Origin: RGIG3178 sp964533965
Lineage (GTDB): Bacteria > Bacillota > Clostridia > Christensenellales > QAND01
Length of the DNA: 64,000 bases
Direction of reading: 5' to 3'
Assembly: GCA_964533965.1 (NCBI GenBank)
Contig: CAZHNN010000001.1
Span: 62,001-126,000 of the forward strand
The translations under genes and the position numbers were made by a program. The notes beneath the pieces were generated by a model that had not been told where the DNA came from, ran no database searches, and worked only from the letters and a program-made list of their open reading frames with translations. Shown in pieces: positions 8,122-16,187 of the stretch; the first letter of the stretch is position 1, and each line of letters opens with the position of its first letter.

Positions 8122-8472
8122 ATGCAGCAAACGCCCCGTCAGTTCATGGTACGCTTCCAGGTCTATAACGATCACCCGAGTTTTGGGAAAGGTGTCGTGA
8201 TGCTCATGACGCGCATACAGGAAGGGCGTTCGCTCAAAAGCGCCGCCGAGGACATGGGAATGGCATACAGCAAGGCCTGGCTGCACTTCAAAAAGGCGGA
8301 GACGGACCTTGGCATCAAGCTGATCGACAAAAAAGTAGGGGGCGTGGGCGGCGGCGGAACACAGCTTACGGAGGAAGGCAAGTGTTTTTTGGAGAAGTTC
8401 CAACGGTTTGAGCAGTGTTCCCGCGAAGCGGTGGGGAAGATCTTTGAAGAGTGCTTTTATGAGCAGCCATGA
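8122..8472 (+). CDS. ModE-type winged-helix regulator (DNA-binding domain only)
   Basis: The 116-residue protein matches the N-terminal winged helix-turn-helix of ModE: GRSLKSAAEDMGMAYSKAW is the helix-turn-helix, followed by the GVGGGGTQLTEEGK wing. The C-terminal molybdate-binding (MopI) domains of full ModE are absent, as in many short clostridial and archaeal homologues, so how it senses molybdate, if it does, is unclear. ATG at 8122 follows AAAGGAGG. It is divergently transcribed from a molybdopterin-binding protein, its likely target together with itself. Confidence 0.85.
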   Translation: MQQTPRQFMVRFQVYNDHPSFGKGVVMLMTRIQEGRSLKSAAEDMGMAYSKAWLHFKKAETDLGIKLIDKKVGGVGGGGTQLTEEGKCFLEKFQRFEQCSREAVGKIFEECFYEQP

Positions 8473-8492
8473 GGCAATAGTTAACAGGTATT

Positions 8493-8517
8493 AACCACCC
8501 ATAGGGTGGTTTCTTGT
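8493..8517 (+). terminator. Terminator after the ModE-like gene
   Basis: AACCACCC (8493-8500) pairs with GGGTGGTT (8504-8511), followed by a T-rich but interrupted tail. Confidence 0.6.
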
Positions 8518-8634
8518 TGTAAACGAAGCAATTTATCCAAATAGGATAGCACTTCCAGTATTGGCTATGGTATAGTAATAAGATGAAGAAAGGCGTGTTT
8601 GCTGTACGCCAAAATGGGAAGGAGCAACAAACAA

Positions 8635-10347
8635 TTGCCGTTTCGTGCACAAATAGCGGCTGCGGTAGCCCAAGCTCTGGGTGTGGACGCGGCGCAGATT
8701 GGGCAGCTTCTGGAGACCCCGCCGCAGATGGAATGGGGCGACTATGCACTGCCGTGCTTTTCATTTGCCAAAACAATGCGCAAGAACCCCGCGCTGATCG
8801 CCGAAGAGATCGCAAAATCGCCTTTGCCGGAATGTGTCGTACAAGCCGTTGCCAAGGGTGGGTATACAAATTTCTATATTGACCGCGCGCTTTTTGCCAA
8901 GAATATTCTCGAAGCCATAGGCAAAAAAGGGACAAATTACGGCGCCAAGAACGTCGGATCCGGCCGCACTGTGTGCATCGATTACAGCTCCATCAACATC
9001 GCAAAGCCGTTCCACATTGGACACTTGAGCAGTACGGCTATTGGCCACGCACTGTACAACCTATACAATTTCATGGGATACCAGTCCGTCGGCATCAACC
9101 ACCTGGGTGACTGGGGCACGCAGTTCGGCAAGCTTTTGGCGGCGTACGAGCTGTGGGGAAACGGCACGGACATCGAAGCCGGAGGCGTGGACGCGATGCT
9201 CACGCTGTATGTGAAGTTCCACGAGGAAGCGGAGAAGGACCCGGCCCTGGATGATCTTGCGAGGCGCTGGTTCAAGCGCATTGAGGATGGGGACAAGGTG
9301 GCGCTTGGCCTGTTTACGCGCTTCAAGGATGCCACATTAAAAGAGGTCATGCGCATCTATGACCTGTTGGGAATACGATTTGACAGCTACGCGGGCGAGA
9401 GCTTTTACAACGATAAGATGCAGCCCATCGTGGATGAACTAAAGCAAAAGGGGCTTCTGATCGAATCCGACGGCGCTTTGATCGTGGATCTGGCAGATGC
9501 GGATATGCCGCCGTGCCTGATATTGCGTTCCGACGGTGCAACATTGTACGCCACGCGCGACATCGCGGCGGCGTTCTACCGCAAGAAGACCTACGATTTC
9601 GCAAAGTGCCTGTACGTTGTGGCATACCAACAGAACCTGCATTTCAGGCAATGGTTCAAGGTCGTGGAGAAGATGGGCTACGACTGGGCAAAGGATCTGG
9701 AGCATGTGGCGTTCGGCATGGTTTCGCTGGCGGACGGCGGCACGCTTTCCACACGCCGCGGCAACGTCTTAAGGCTCGAGGATGTCATCGATCAGGCTAT
9801 CGCACAGGCGAAGGTCATTATGGAAGAGAAATCGCCGGATCTTCCGGACAAAGAGGAAGTGGCAAAGCAGGTCGGAATCGGCGCTGTGGTGTTTGGGGTA
9901 CTCTATAATGCGCGCATCAAGGACATCTCGTTCTCATTTGAGCGTGCGCTGTCCTTTGACGGCGAGACCGCGCCATATCTGCAGTATACCCACGCGCGCT
10001 GCAGGAGCGTCTTGAGAAAATCGGCGGAATCCTCTGTGCCGGCGTATAAGAGCATTGAAAACATCGATTACGCATCGCTGTGCGAGCCGTTTGCGTATGC
10101 CGTCTTAAGGGCGCTGGGCAATTATCCCGAAGCGCTGTTGTCCGCGATGGACAAGAACGAGCCGTATCTGATTGCGCGGAACCTTATCGACATTGCACAG
10201 GCGTTCAATCGTTTCTATTATGAGGTGCGCATACTCGATGAAAACGAGGCAGGGTCGGCCGCGAGGTTGTGTTTAACCAATGCCGTGGCGACGGTGCTGC
10301 AAAGTGGATTGAATCTGCTGGGCATCGCGGCGCCGGACAGGATGTAG
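8635..10347 (+). CDS. argS: Arginyl-tRNA synthetase
   Basis: The protein of 570 residues is a full-length class I arginyl-tRNA synthetase. It has the N-terminal Add1 domain (QMEWGDYALPCFSFAK), the HIGH signature in SINIAKPFHIGHLSS, the catalytic-core segment NHLGDWGTQFGKL, a KMSKS-region equivalent LSTRRGNVLRLEDV, and the helical anticodon-binding C-terminus (SVLRKSAE, RFYYEVRI, LLGIAAPDRM). The start is taken as TTG 8635, ten bases after GGGAAGGAG; an upstream in-frame ATG (8614) has no SD and overlaps this one. No T-box motif was seen in the short leader. It is followed after 12 bases by a small membrane-protein gene, then serS. Confidence 0.95.
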   Translation: MPFRAQIAAAVAQALGVDAAQIGQLLETPPQMEWGDYALPCFSFAKTMRKNPALIAEEIAKSPLPECVVQAVAKGGYTNFYIDRALFAKNILEAIGKKGTNYGAKNVGSGRTVCIDYSSINIAKPFHIGHLSSTAIGHALYNLYNFMGYQSVGINHLGDWGTQFGKLLAAYELWGNGTDIEAGGVDAMLTLYVKFHEEAEKDPALDDLARRWFKRIEDGDKVALGLFTRFKDATLKEVMRIYDLLGIRFDSYAGESFYNDKMQPIVDELKQKGLLIESDGALIVDLADADMPPCLILRSDGATLYATRDIAAAFYRKKTYDFAKCLYVVAYQQNLHFRQWFKVVEKMGYDWAKDLEHVAFGMVSLADGGTLSTRRGNVLRLEDVIDQAIAQAKVIMEEKSPDLPDKEEVAKQVGIGAVVFGVLYNARIKDISFSFERALSFDGETAPYLQYTHARCRSVLRKSAESSVPAYKSIENIDYASLCEPFAYAVLRALGNYPEALLSAMDKNEPYLIARNLIDIAQAFNRFYYEVRILDENEAGSAARLCLTNAVATVLQSGLNLLGIAAPDRM

Positions 10348-10359
10348 CAGGGAGAGATC

Positions 10360-10848
10360 ATGGGGAAACGACATTATGCTTATAAGCAGGCGCTTCCGCA
10401 GCTGTGGCAGGCGGTTTTTTACCTTTTGATATCACTGAGCGCGTGCATCTTGATCATCGGTGACGACAGCTGGCTGAACAAGGGACTGACCATCGTACTG
10501 CTTGTGGCGTCCATTGCCTATGCTTATGTGCAGGGAAAGCAGTTTCTGCATACATATTATACCGTGGGCAGCAACAGCGTAACGTTTGTGGAAAACGGAG
10601 TCGCAACGCGCAGAAAGTTTGACGATCTGGAGGATGTGCAGTACGACGGTGCACACATGGGTATCCAGCTTGTATACAACAGCGGATATGTCGAAACGCA
10701 CATGGAATACAATGATCTGACGCCGCTTATTACCGCGCTGGACGCGTACGGCGTGCGAATCGAGTACAAGAAAATGGGCAAGGATCCGGCGCGCGAGATG
10801 GGCGGGCCCACCATCGTGCACCAGCCCGGTAAGCCGATAGACGAATAA
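10360..10848 (+). CDS. Small membrane protein with two N-terminal helices
   Basis: The 162-residue protein has two adjacent predicted transmembrane helices (about residues 16-33 and 40-58), then a soluble, mostly beta-rich region of about 100 residues (TYYTVGSNSVTFVENGVATRR onward split over several strands) that resembles bacterial PH-like domains. I do not recognise the family. The ATG follows AGGGAGAGATC. It sits between argS and serS with gaps of 12 and 36 bases, so it is probably cotranscribed with them; the link to tRNA charging is likely only positional. Confidence 0.7.
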   Translation: MGKRHYAYKQALPQLWQAVFYLLISLSACILIIGDDSWLNKGLTIVLLVASIAYAYVQGKQFLHTYYTVGSNSVTFVENGVATRRKFDDLEDVQYDGAHMGIQLVYNSGYVETHMEYNDLTPLITALDAYGVRIEYKKMGKDPAREMGGPTIVHQPGKPIDE

Positions 10849-10884
10849 ACAAATCGTTTAGGATAAAGGACGAGGGAGAAGAAG

Positions 10885-12297
10885 ATGCTGGACGCAAGAC
10901 GTATTCGGGAAAATCCGCAGGAGTTAAGAGAGGCTTTGCAGCACCGCAACGCCGACACCGCCGTGGTGGATACGCTGATGGCGCTGGATGAACAGCGGCG
11001 CAAATTGATGCAGCAGAGCGAGAACAAGCAGGCGACCAGAAACCGCCTGTCCGGTTTCATGCCGGTCTTTCAACAGCTGGTCAAGGCAAGTGACACGGAT
11101 GCCGTAGCTTCCAGAATACAGTCTTTCTGCGAGGGATTCCCCGTCGAATCCGACGAATATGCGGCGAGGCTTTTGTTGGAACAAGCCTATCAGGCCAAGC
11201 GGAACGGAGCGTTGGACGACGCTGCGCAGCAGATGATCAAGGATGCGTTCATGGCGCTGGTCAAAAAGGAAGACGCGGCGGAGGAGAAGGCAGCGCTCGA
11301 CGAGATCGAACAGAGGTATCAGGATATCCTGCTTTCCATCCCCAATATTCCGCACAAGAGTGTCCCGATAGGCAAGGATGACAGCGAGAACGTTCTGCAG
11401 CGTGTATGGGGCACACCGCGCAGATTCGAGTTTGAGCCGCAGGCGCATTGGGACATCGGCTTGAAGCTGGGCATCTTCGATTGGGACGCCGCAGGCAAGG
11501 TGACGGGATCGCGCTTTACGTTCTACAAGGGGCTGGGCGCGCGGCTGGAGCGCTCGATCTATATGTTCATGCTGGATACGCATACCGAACAGAGCGGGTA
11601 TACTGAGATATTCCCGCCCTATATGGTGCACCGCCGTTCTATGATGGGAACGGGGCAGCTGCCCAAGTTCGAAGAGGATGCATTCAAGGTCGCGGGCACG
11701 GATTATTTTTTGATCCCGACGGCTGAGGTGCCGGTGACAAACATGCACCGCGAGGATATTTTGGATAGAGATAAGCTGCCGATCTGCTACTGCGCCTATT
11801 CCGCGTGTTTTAGGGCGGAAGCGGGGAGTGCGGGCAGGGACACACGCGGCATCATCCGACAGCACCAGTTCAATAAGGTGGAGCTTGTGCATTTCGCCGA
11901 TCCCGACAACAGCTACGAGCAGCTTGAGGTGTTAACGAAGAACGCGGAGAAGATATTGCAGCTTTTGGAACTCCCGTATAGGGTGGTGGCGCTTAGTACC
12001 GGCGACATGGGATTTTCCAGTGCCAAAACATACGATATTGAGGTCTGGATGCCAAGCTACAACCGCTATGTGGAGATATCTTCCTGCAGCAACTTCGAGG
12101 ACTTCCAGGCACGACGTGCCAACATCCGCTGCAGGTCGGGAAAAGACAGGCCGGTGTACGTGCATACGCTCAACGGCTCCGGGCTTGCCGTAGGAAGAAC
12201 GCTTGCGGCGATTTTGGAAAACTGCCAGAACGAGGATGGCACCGTAACCATACCCAAGGCATTGCGCCCGTATATGGGCAGGGATTGCATCGATTGA
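10885..12297 (+). CDS. serS: Seryl-tRNA synthetase with extended N-terminal arm
   Basis: The 470-residue protein has all class II SerRS motifs: motif 1 region YTEIFPPYMVHRRSMMGTGQ, the serine-binding PTAEVPVTN, motif 2 CFRAEAGSAGRDTRGI, the VEISSCSNFEDFQARR loop and motif 3 LNGSGLAVGRTLAA. Bacterial SerRS is usually 420-430 residues; here about 40 extra residues lie in the coiled-coil tRNA-binding arm (roughly residues 55-110). An atypical arm may go with the long variable arm of its tRNA-Ser or be neutral. ATG follows GAGGGAGAAGAAG. The next gene, rplI, starts 10 bases after the stop. Confidence 0.95.
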   Translation: MLDARRIRENPQELREALQHRNADTAVVDTLMALDEQRRKLMQQSENKQATRNRLSGFMPVFQQLVKASDTDAVASRIQSFCEGFPVESDEYAARLLLEQAYQAKRNGALDDAAQQMIKDAFMALVKKEDAAEEKAALDEIEQRYQDILLSIPNIPHKSVPIGKDDSENVLQRVWGTPRRFEFEPQAHWDIGLKLGIFDWDAAGKVTGSRFTFYKGLGARLERSIYMFMLDTHTEQSGYTEIFPPYMVHRRSMMGTGQLPKFEEDAFKVAGTDYFLIPTAEVPVTNMHREDILDRDKLPICYCAYSACFRAEAGSAGRDTRGIIRQHQFNKVELVHFADPDNSYEQLEVLTKNAEKILQLLELPYRVVALSTGDMGFSSAKTYDIEVWMPSYNRYVEISSCSNFEDFQARRANIRCRSGKDRPVYVHTLNGSGLAVGRTLAAILENCQNEDGTVTIPKALRPYMGRDCID

Positions 12298-12307
12298 GGA
12301 GGGCAAC

Positions 12308-12757
12308 ATGAAAGTCGTATTGAATCAAGACGTTCGTGGAACCGGAAAAAAAGGGCAGGTGGTAGAGGTATCCGACGGGTTTGCCCGCAACTTTCTGCTG
12401 CCAAAAAAATTGGGCGTGGAAGCCACCGCCCAGACCATCAACGCCGCGCAAAAGCAGCGTGACGCACAAACGCACCGCGACGAGGTGGCCAAGGAACAGG
12501 CGAGGCAGATCGCAAAGGAACTCAACGGCCAGACGTTTGTTTTAAAAGCCAAAACCGGCGAGGGCGGAAGGCTGTTTGGAGCCATCACCAGCCGCGAGAT
12601 CGGCGATGCCGTGATCGCGAAATATCCGTCCATTGAGCTTGATAAAAAGCGCATCGTTCTTGATGACAACATCAAGCGCCTTGGCACCTATGAAGTGGAG
12701 ATCAAGCCGTACGCAAACGTGACCTGCAAGATCGTCGTGCAAGTCGTACCGGAATAA
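12308..12757 (+). CDS. rplI: 50S ribosomal protein L9
   Basis: The 149-residue protein is a standard L9, starting MKVVLNQDVRGTGKKGQVV, with the NFLLPKKLG N-domain signature, the long central helix and the C-terminal rRNA-binding domain (GRLFGAITSREIGDAV). It binds 23S rRNA in the large subunit. ATG follows GAGGAGGGCAAC. The rplI-dnaB order is common in Firmicutes; here the two genes are separated by 177 bases full of hairpins. Confidence 0.95.
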   Translation: MKVVLNQDVRGTGKKGQVVEVSDGFARNFLLPKKLGVEATAQTINAAQKQRDAQTHRDEVAKEQARQIAKELNGQTFVLKAKTGEGGRLFGAITSREIGDAVIAKYPSIELDKKRIVLDDNIKRLGTYEVEIKPYANVTCKIVVQVVPE

Positions 12758-12763
12758 TAGTTT

Positions 12764-12905
12764 TGCAGGGGCGTCGCCCCTGCACCCTACTTCTTTTCTA
12801 TTAGAAAAGAAGCAAAAGATATAGGAAAATGCCATGTATATGGCATTTTCCATGGGGATGCCTAAGGGACACGTCCCTTGGCATGCGTATGAGGGTGGAG
12901 CCCTC
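12764..12905. repeat. Run of five inverted repeats between rplI and dnaB
   Basis: Five stem-loops are packed into 142 bases: 12764-12784 (9-bp GC arms), 12790-12812 (11 bp), 12824-12851 (12 bp, loop GTAT), 12858-12884 (12 bp with one bulge) and 12891-12905 (5 bp). None has a clean T run, so they are not a simple terminator. The 17-base motif 12803-12819 recurs in reverse complement at 45221-45237. Confidence 0.75.
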
Positions 12906-12934
12906 ACACAGATTCGTTTTATGGGGGTCAGTGC

Positions 12935-14299
12935 ATGGAAACACAGCAGCGGCGCCTACCGCCGCATAGCGTGGAAGCCGAACAATCGGTTTTGGGCAGC
13001 ATGCTGCTCGACCCTGCAGCGGTCGTACAAGCCATTGAGACGCTCAAAGCGGATGATTTTTATATCAACAGCAACCGCATCGTATTCGAAGCAATGTTAC
13101 TCCTGTATAACGGGGGCTCACCTGTCGACCTTGTGACGGTAACTGACAGGCTCAGCCAACTTGGCACGCTGGAAAAGGCTGGCGGCATCGAATACCTTTC
13201 TATGTTGTCGCGCTTTGTGCCGACCACTGCCAACGTCGCGCACTACATCCACATCGTGGAGGACAGAAGCCTGTTGCGCGGCGTCATCCGCGCGGGAAGC
13301 GAGATGGTAGCCGAAGGCTTTGAGGCTTCACGCGATGCCGAGGCGGTATTGTCAGATGCACACGACGCGGTGTACTCATTGACGGTACGCAAGCGTTCGG
13401 ACTCGCTGCGTCCCATTTCGGAAGCGTTGATCGGCGCGTATAACCGCACGAGCGAAGCGCTTAAGAAATCCGGCGGCATTACAGGTACGCCTTCGGGGTA
13501 TCCGGATCTGGATAAGCTTACGGGCGGGTTTGAAGCAGGCCAACTCATCGTTCTGGCTGCGCGCCCCGGACGCGGCAAGACCAGCTTTGCGCTGAACATC
13601 TGCCACAATGTGGCGGTCAAGAGCGATTTGCCGGTGGCGTATTTCAGTTTGGAAATGTCGGCGGAAGACCTTGCGCTTCGCATGATGTGCTCTGATGCCG
13701 AGGTGAACTTGGGCGATGCACGTTCGGGCCGTATTTCCGAAACGGATTTTGCGAAGCTGTTGATGCCGATGCGTACGCTCTCCAACGCACCCCTATTCAT
13801 CGATGCATCCGGCAGCGTTTCGGTATCGGACATCCGGGCAAGGTGCATGCGCCTATCCGCACACAACAAGTTAGGGCTTATCGTCGTGGATTATCTGCAA
13901 TTGATGCAGACCAATAGCAGGCGCTCCGACAGCCGTACGCAGGAAGTATCGGAATTGACGCGCAACCTGAAGCTGCTGGCACGCGACGTGGGCGCTCCGA
14001 TCATGGTGCTAAGCCAGCTCAACCGAGACATCGAACGCCGCAGGGGCAAGGACCGCCGACCGATGCTGGCGGACCTTCGCGAGTCGGGCTCCATTGAGCA
14101 GGACGCAGACATTGTCATGTTTTTGGCGAGCCAGAGTGACCTCGAAGAGCACGATGATGAGGACGATGATGATATGCAGAGCCAAGCCCTCAACCAGGCG
14201 CTCGCCATCGTTGCCAAAAACAGGAACGGCCCCACCGACGACGTGCAGTTGCTGTGGATCGGCGAGTATACGAAGTTTGTTTCGCTTTCATCAAGATAG
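12935..14299 (+). CDS. dnaB: Replicative DNA helicase DnaB (DnaC in Bacillus naming)
   Basis: The 454-residue protein has the N-terminal DnaB domain (PPHSVEAEQSVLGSMLLD), a linker, and the RecA-like helicase domain with Walker A AARPGRGKTSFAL, Walker B LIVVDYLQLM, and LSQLNRDIERRRGKDRRP plus DLRESGSIEQDADIV. Walker A reads PGRGKT rather than the usual PSMGKT. A very acidic insertion (EEHDDEDDDDMQ, about residues 408-419) precedes the last strand. It forms the hexameric fork helicase. ATG follows GGGGGTCAGTGC. Confidence 0.95.
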   Translation: METQQRRLPPHSVEAEQSVLGSMLLDPAAVVQAIETLKADDFYINSNRIVFEAMLLLYNGGSPVDLVTVTDRLSQLGTLEKAGGIEYLSMLSRFVPTTANVAHYIHIVEDRSLLRGVIRAGSEMVAEGFEASRDAEAVLSDAHDAVYSLTVRKRSDSLRPISEALIGAYNRTSEALKKSGGITGTPSGYPDLDKLTGGFEAGQLIVLAARPGRGKTSFALNICHNVAVKSDLPVAYFSLEMSAEDLALRMMCSDAEVNLGDARSGRISETDFAKLLMPMRTLSNAPLFIDASGSVSVSDIRARCMRLSAHNKLGLIVVDYLQLMQTNSRRSDSRTQEVSELTRNLKLLARDVGAPIMVLSQLNRDIERRRGKDRRPMLADLRESGSIEQDADIVMFLASQSDLEEHDDEDDDDMQSQALNQALAIVAKNRNGPTDDVQLLWIGEYTKFVSLSSR

Positions 14300-14308
14300 T
14301 TTTTTTCG

Positions 14309-14337
14309 TTGTAATTTCCACCCTTTTCGGATACAAT
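14309..14337 (+). promoter_or_regulatory. Sigma-A promoter of the DUF1292 gene
   Basis: TTGTAA (14309-14314), a 17-base spacer and TACAAT (14332-14337). The upstream in-frame ATG at 14336 falls inside the -10 box, which rules it out as the start. Confidence 0.75.
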
Positions 14338-14380
14338 GAATGCAGCGGAATACGCATGCCAAGGAAATGAGGTGCTGATC

Positions 14381-14674
14381 ATGGATATGGATCAGGAAGT
14401 GGATATCGTAGTATTTGAGGATGAGAACGGTAACGAGGTGGAATTTGAAATTCAGTTCACCTTTGAGCACAAGGGCGAGACGTACGCCGTGCTGACCGAA
14501 GCCACCGAGGAGGAGCCGGTCGACGAAGAAGCGCCGGATATGTTCATCCTGCGCGTGGTGCAGAACGGAGAAGAAGAGGAGTTCGTCGCCGTAGAGGAAG
14601 ACATGATGGACGAGTTGATCGGCGTCGTCGAGGGCATCTTCGAAGAGGAAATGGAAGACGAAGAGGAAGAGTAA
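14381..14674 (+). CDS. DUF1292 family acidic protein
   Basis: The 97-residue protein is highly acidic and matches the DUF1292 family (VDIVVFEDENGNEVEFEI, then a TYAVLTEA and MFILRVV beta pattern), a small cytosolic Firmicutes family of unknown function. The C-terminus is almost all Glu/Asp (EEEMEDEEEE). The start ATG 14381 is set by the promoter position. It is monocistronic, between its own promoter and the terminator at 14688. Confidence 0.85.
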   Translation: MDMDQEVDIVVFEDENGNEVEFEIQFTFEHKGETYAVLTEATEEEPVDEEAPDMFILRVVQNGEEEEFVAVEEDMMDELIGVVEGIFEEEMEDEEEE

Positions 14675-14687
14675 GAAAGTACTTAGA

Positions 14688-14713
14688 GGAACGCAGAGAT
14701 GCGTTCCTTTTTT
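14688..14713 (+). terminator. Terminator of the DUF1292 gene
   Basis: GGAACGCA (14688-14695) pairs with TGCGTTCC (14700-14707), followed by six T. Confidence 0.85.
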
Positions 14714-14775
14714 ATATCATCGATCAAATAAGCGTTTTGTCCGGATCTATACCCACCCGCCACCCGATAATGAAA

Positions 14776-14947
14776 GGGGGCTCCGCCCCCTAGCCCCCGT
14801 TAATGAGTGGATCGATTGACTTTGCATCAACATAAAAAGTAAAAGGCTGCCGAAGAAGCCTTCTTTTGAGATAAGAAGCGTTAAGTGCAAAAAATGTGCC
14901 GGTGCATGTTTCCGAGCAGGGCAAAGGGGGATCTTGGTCCCCCTTTG
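14776..14947. repeat. Three hairpins in the convergent gap between DUF1292 and aldo/keto reductase genes
   Basis: GGGGGC/GCCCCC (14776-14790), AAGGCT/AGCCTT (14843-14862, then CTTTTG) and CAAAGGGGGA/TCCCCCTTTG (14922-14947). The last probably terminates the minus-strand aldo/keto reductase transcript. No gene is visible in 14714-14980. Confidence 0.6.
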
Positions 14948-14980
14948 ATTTCATAATTAGGTAACGGGTGGGTTGGATGT

Positions 14981-15964
14981 TTACAGTGCGGACAGCGTAT
15001 CGGAAAAGTCCTGCATCAGCAAAAGGTCTTCCTTTTCAATCACTATGTCGGCAGCCTGTGCGGTATCCAGCAGCGACTCGATCCTGCGTACGCCGATCAA
15101 CAGGTTCATGCATTCGGACTGCGCGATCGTCCACGCCTGTATCAGGTTGGCAAACGAGCAATGGTATTTGTCGCAAAGCGGTTCGAGCGCAGTGTACATC
15201 TGTTCCATATGCGGCATCATCGTATCGGTGAACCATTTGTTCCGTGCCCTAAAATCCCCCTGCGGGAACGTTCGCCCAAGATGCGATCTTCCCGCCAACG
15301 CGCCCGCTTCCAGAGAAGAATACACCTGAAACGTCGTGCCCAACTTCTCGCAGGTTGGGATATAGGCCTTTTTTGCGCCGGGGGTTAATAGGCTGAACTT
15401 TTCTTGCACCAGCGCCACAGGGCCTATCTGATGGTAGCTTTCCAAAATTTCCGGTGTGGCGTTGGAAATGCCGACGGCGCGGATCTTGCCTTCTTTAATG
15501 AGATTCATCAACTCGCCCATCGTCTCATCAATTTTCGTAATAGTCGATTGACGGTGTGTGATAAACAAATCTATGTAATCGGTCTGCAGCCTTTTCAGGC
15601 TATCCTCCAGGTCAAGACGGATGGATTTAGCCGAAAGGTCACGGTATACGTTCTTGCCGTCTCGGGCGTATTCGAATTGACCTTCTTCGCTGCGCCAATT
15701 CAACCCGCACTTAGTCTGGACGATGAATTTGTCCCGTCTTCCTTTCAGCGCTTTTCCCAGTGCAATTTCGCTCACGCCAAGCCCGTAGACCGGCGCTGTG
15801 TCGACCAGGTTGATACCGCAATCCACCGCTGCAGAAAGCAGATCCGCCATCGTGTTCTCATCCGCCTGCGTATCCGTCCAGGTTGTGCCTCCGCCCATGC
15901 CGAACGTGCCGATGGAGACGAGCGATACGCTGATATCCGTGTTGCCAAGCTGCCTGTATTTCAT
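14981..15964 (-). CDS. Aldo/keto reductase
   Basis: The 327-residue protein is a typical aldo/keto reductase TIM barrel that reduces carbonyls with NAD(P)H. It shows MKYRQLGNTDISVSLVSIGT at the start, the catalytic Asp and Tyr in DTAPVYGLG, the Lys in IVQTKCG, the His in LFITHR, and the C-terminal cofactor-binding LIGVRRIESLLDT. The start is ATG 15964, preceded by AAAGGAGG, with a consensus promoter upstream. The substrate is not predictable; the family includes sugar and aldehyde reductases. It is transcribed alone, toward the DUF1292 gene. Confidence 0.9.
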   Translation of the reverse strand: MKYRQLGNTDISVSLVSIGTFGMGGGTTWTDTQADENTMADLLSAAVDCGINLVDTAPVYGLGVSEIALGKALKGRRDKFIVQTKCGLNWRSEEGQFEYARDGKNVYRDLSAKSIRLDLEDSLKRLQTDYIDLFITHRQSTITKIDETMGELMNLIKEGKIRAVGISNATPEILESYHQIGPVALVQEKFSLLTPGAKKAYIPTCEKLGTTFQVYSSLEAGALAGRSHLGRTFPQGDFRARNKWFTDTMMPHMEQMYTALEPLCDKYHCSFANLIQAWTIAQSECMNLLIGVRRIESLLDTAQAADIVIEKEDLLLMQDFSDTLSAL

Positions 15965-16010
15965 GAAATACCTCCTTTGAGATATCAAGTATGATTTGTT
16001 TTCCATTCTG

Positions 16011-16039
16011 ATTATATAGATTAATAAGGGTTGCGTCAA
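16011..16039 (-). promoter_or_regulatory. Sigma-A promoter of the aldo/keto reductase
   Basis: On the minus strand TTGACG (16034-16039), 17 bases, TATAAT (16011-16016). Confidence 0.85.
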
Positions 16040-16139
16040 AAACATTCCGGGTGAGTTTGCTGCGGCATATCACAATGTAGAGGCACACTTTTTTTCCCTT
16101 GTTCGATGTACGAATAAAACATGGAAAAAATGGAGTGGG

Positions 16140-16173
16140 TTGGTTATACTAAAATTAACCAATTCTAAGAATT
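16140..16173 (+). promoter_or_regulatory. Two overlapping dyads upstream of the aldolase gene (possible operator)
   Basis: TTGGTTA/TAACCAA (16140-16162) encloses a TATACT -10-like box, and AATTCT-A-AGAATT (16161-16173) follows immediately. They lie just before the SD of the aldolase gene, in a position suited to a repressor. The regulator is unknown. Confidence 0.4.
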
Positions 16174-16187
16174 AGGGGGAATGGACG

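Noticed and set aside
7993..8403. Long N-terminal extension of the molybdopterin-binding protein
   Set aside because: It is antisense to the ModE-like gene and its promoter; the conserved family start is MRLIDTRN at 7992.
8473..8634. T-box riboswitch ahead of argS (and serS)
   Set aside because: No GGGTGGNACCGCG-type T-box motif and leaders are too short.
14336..14380. Upstream ATG start for the DUF1292 gene
   Set aside because: It overlaps the -10 box of the promoter, so it cannot be in the transcript.
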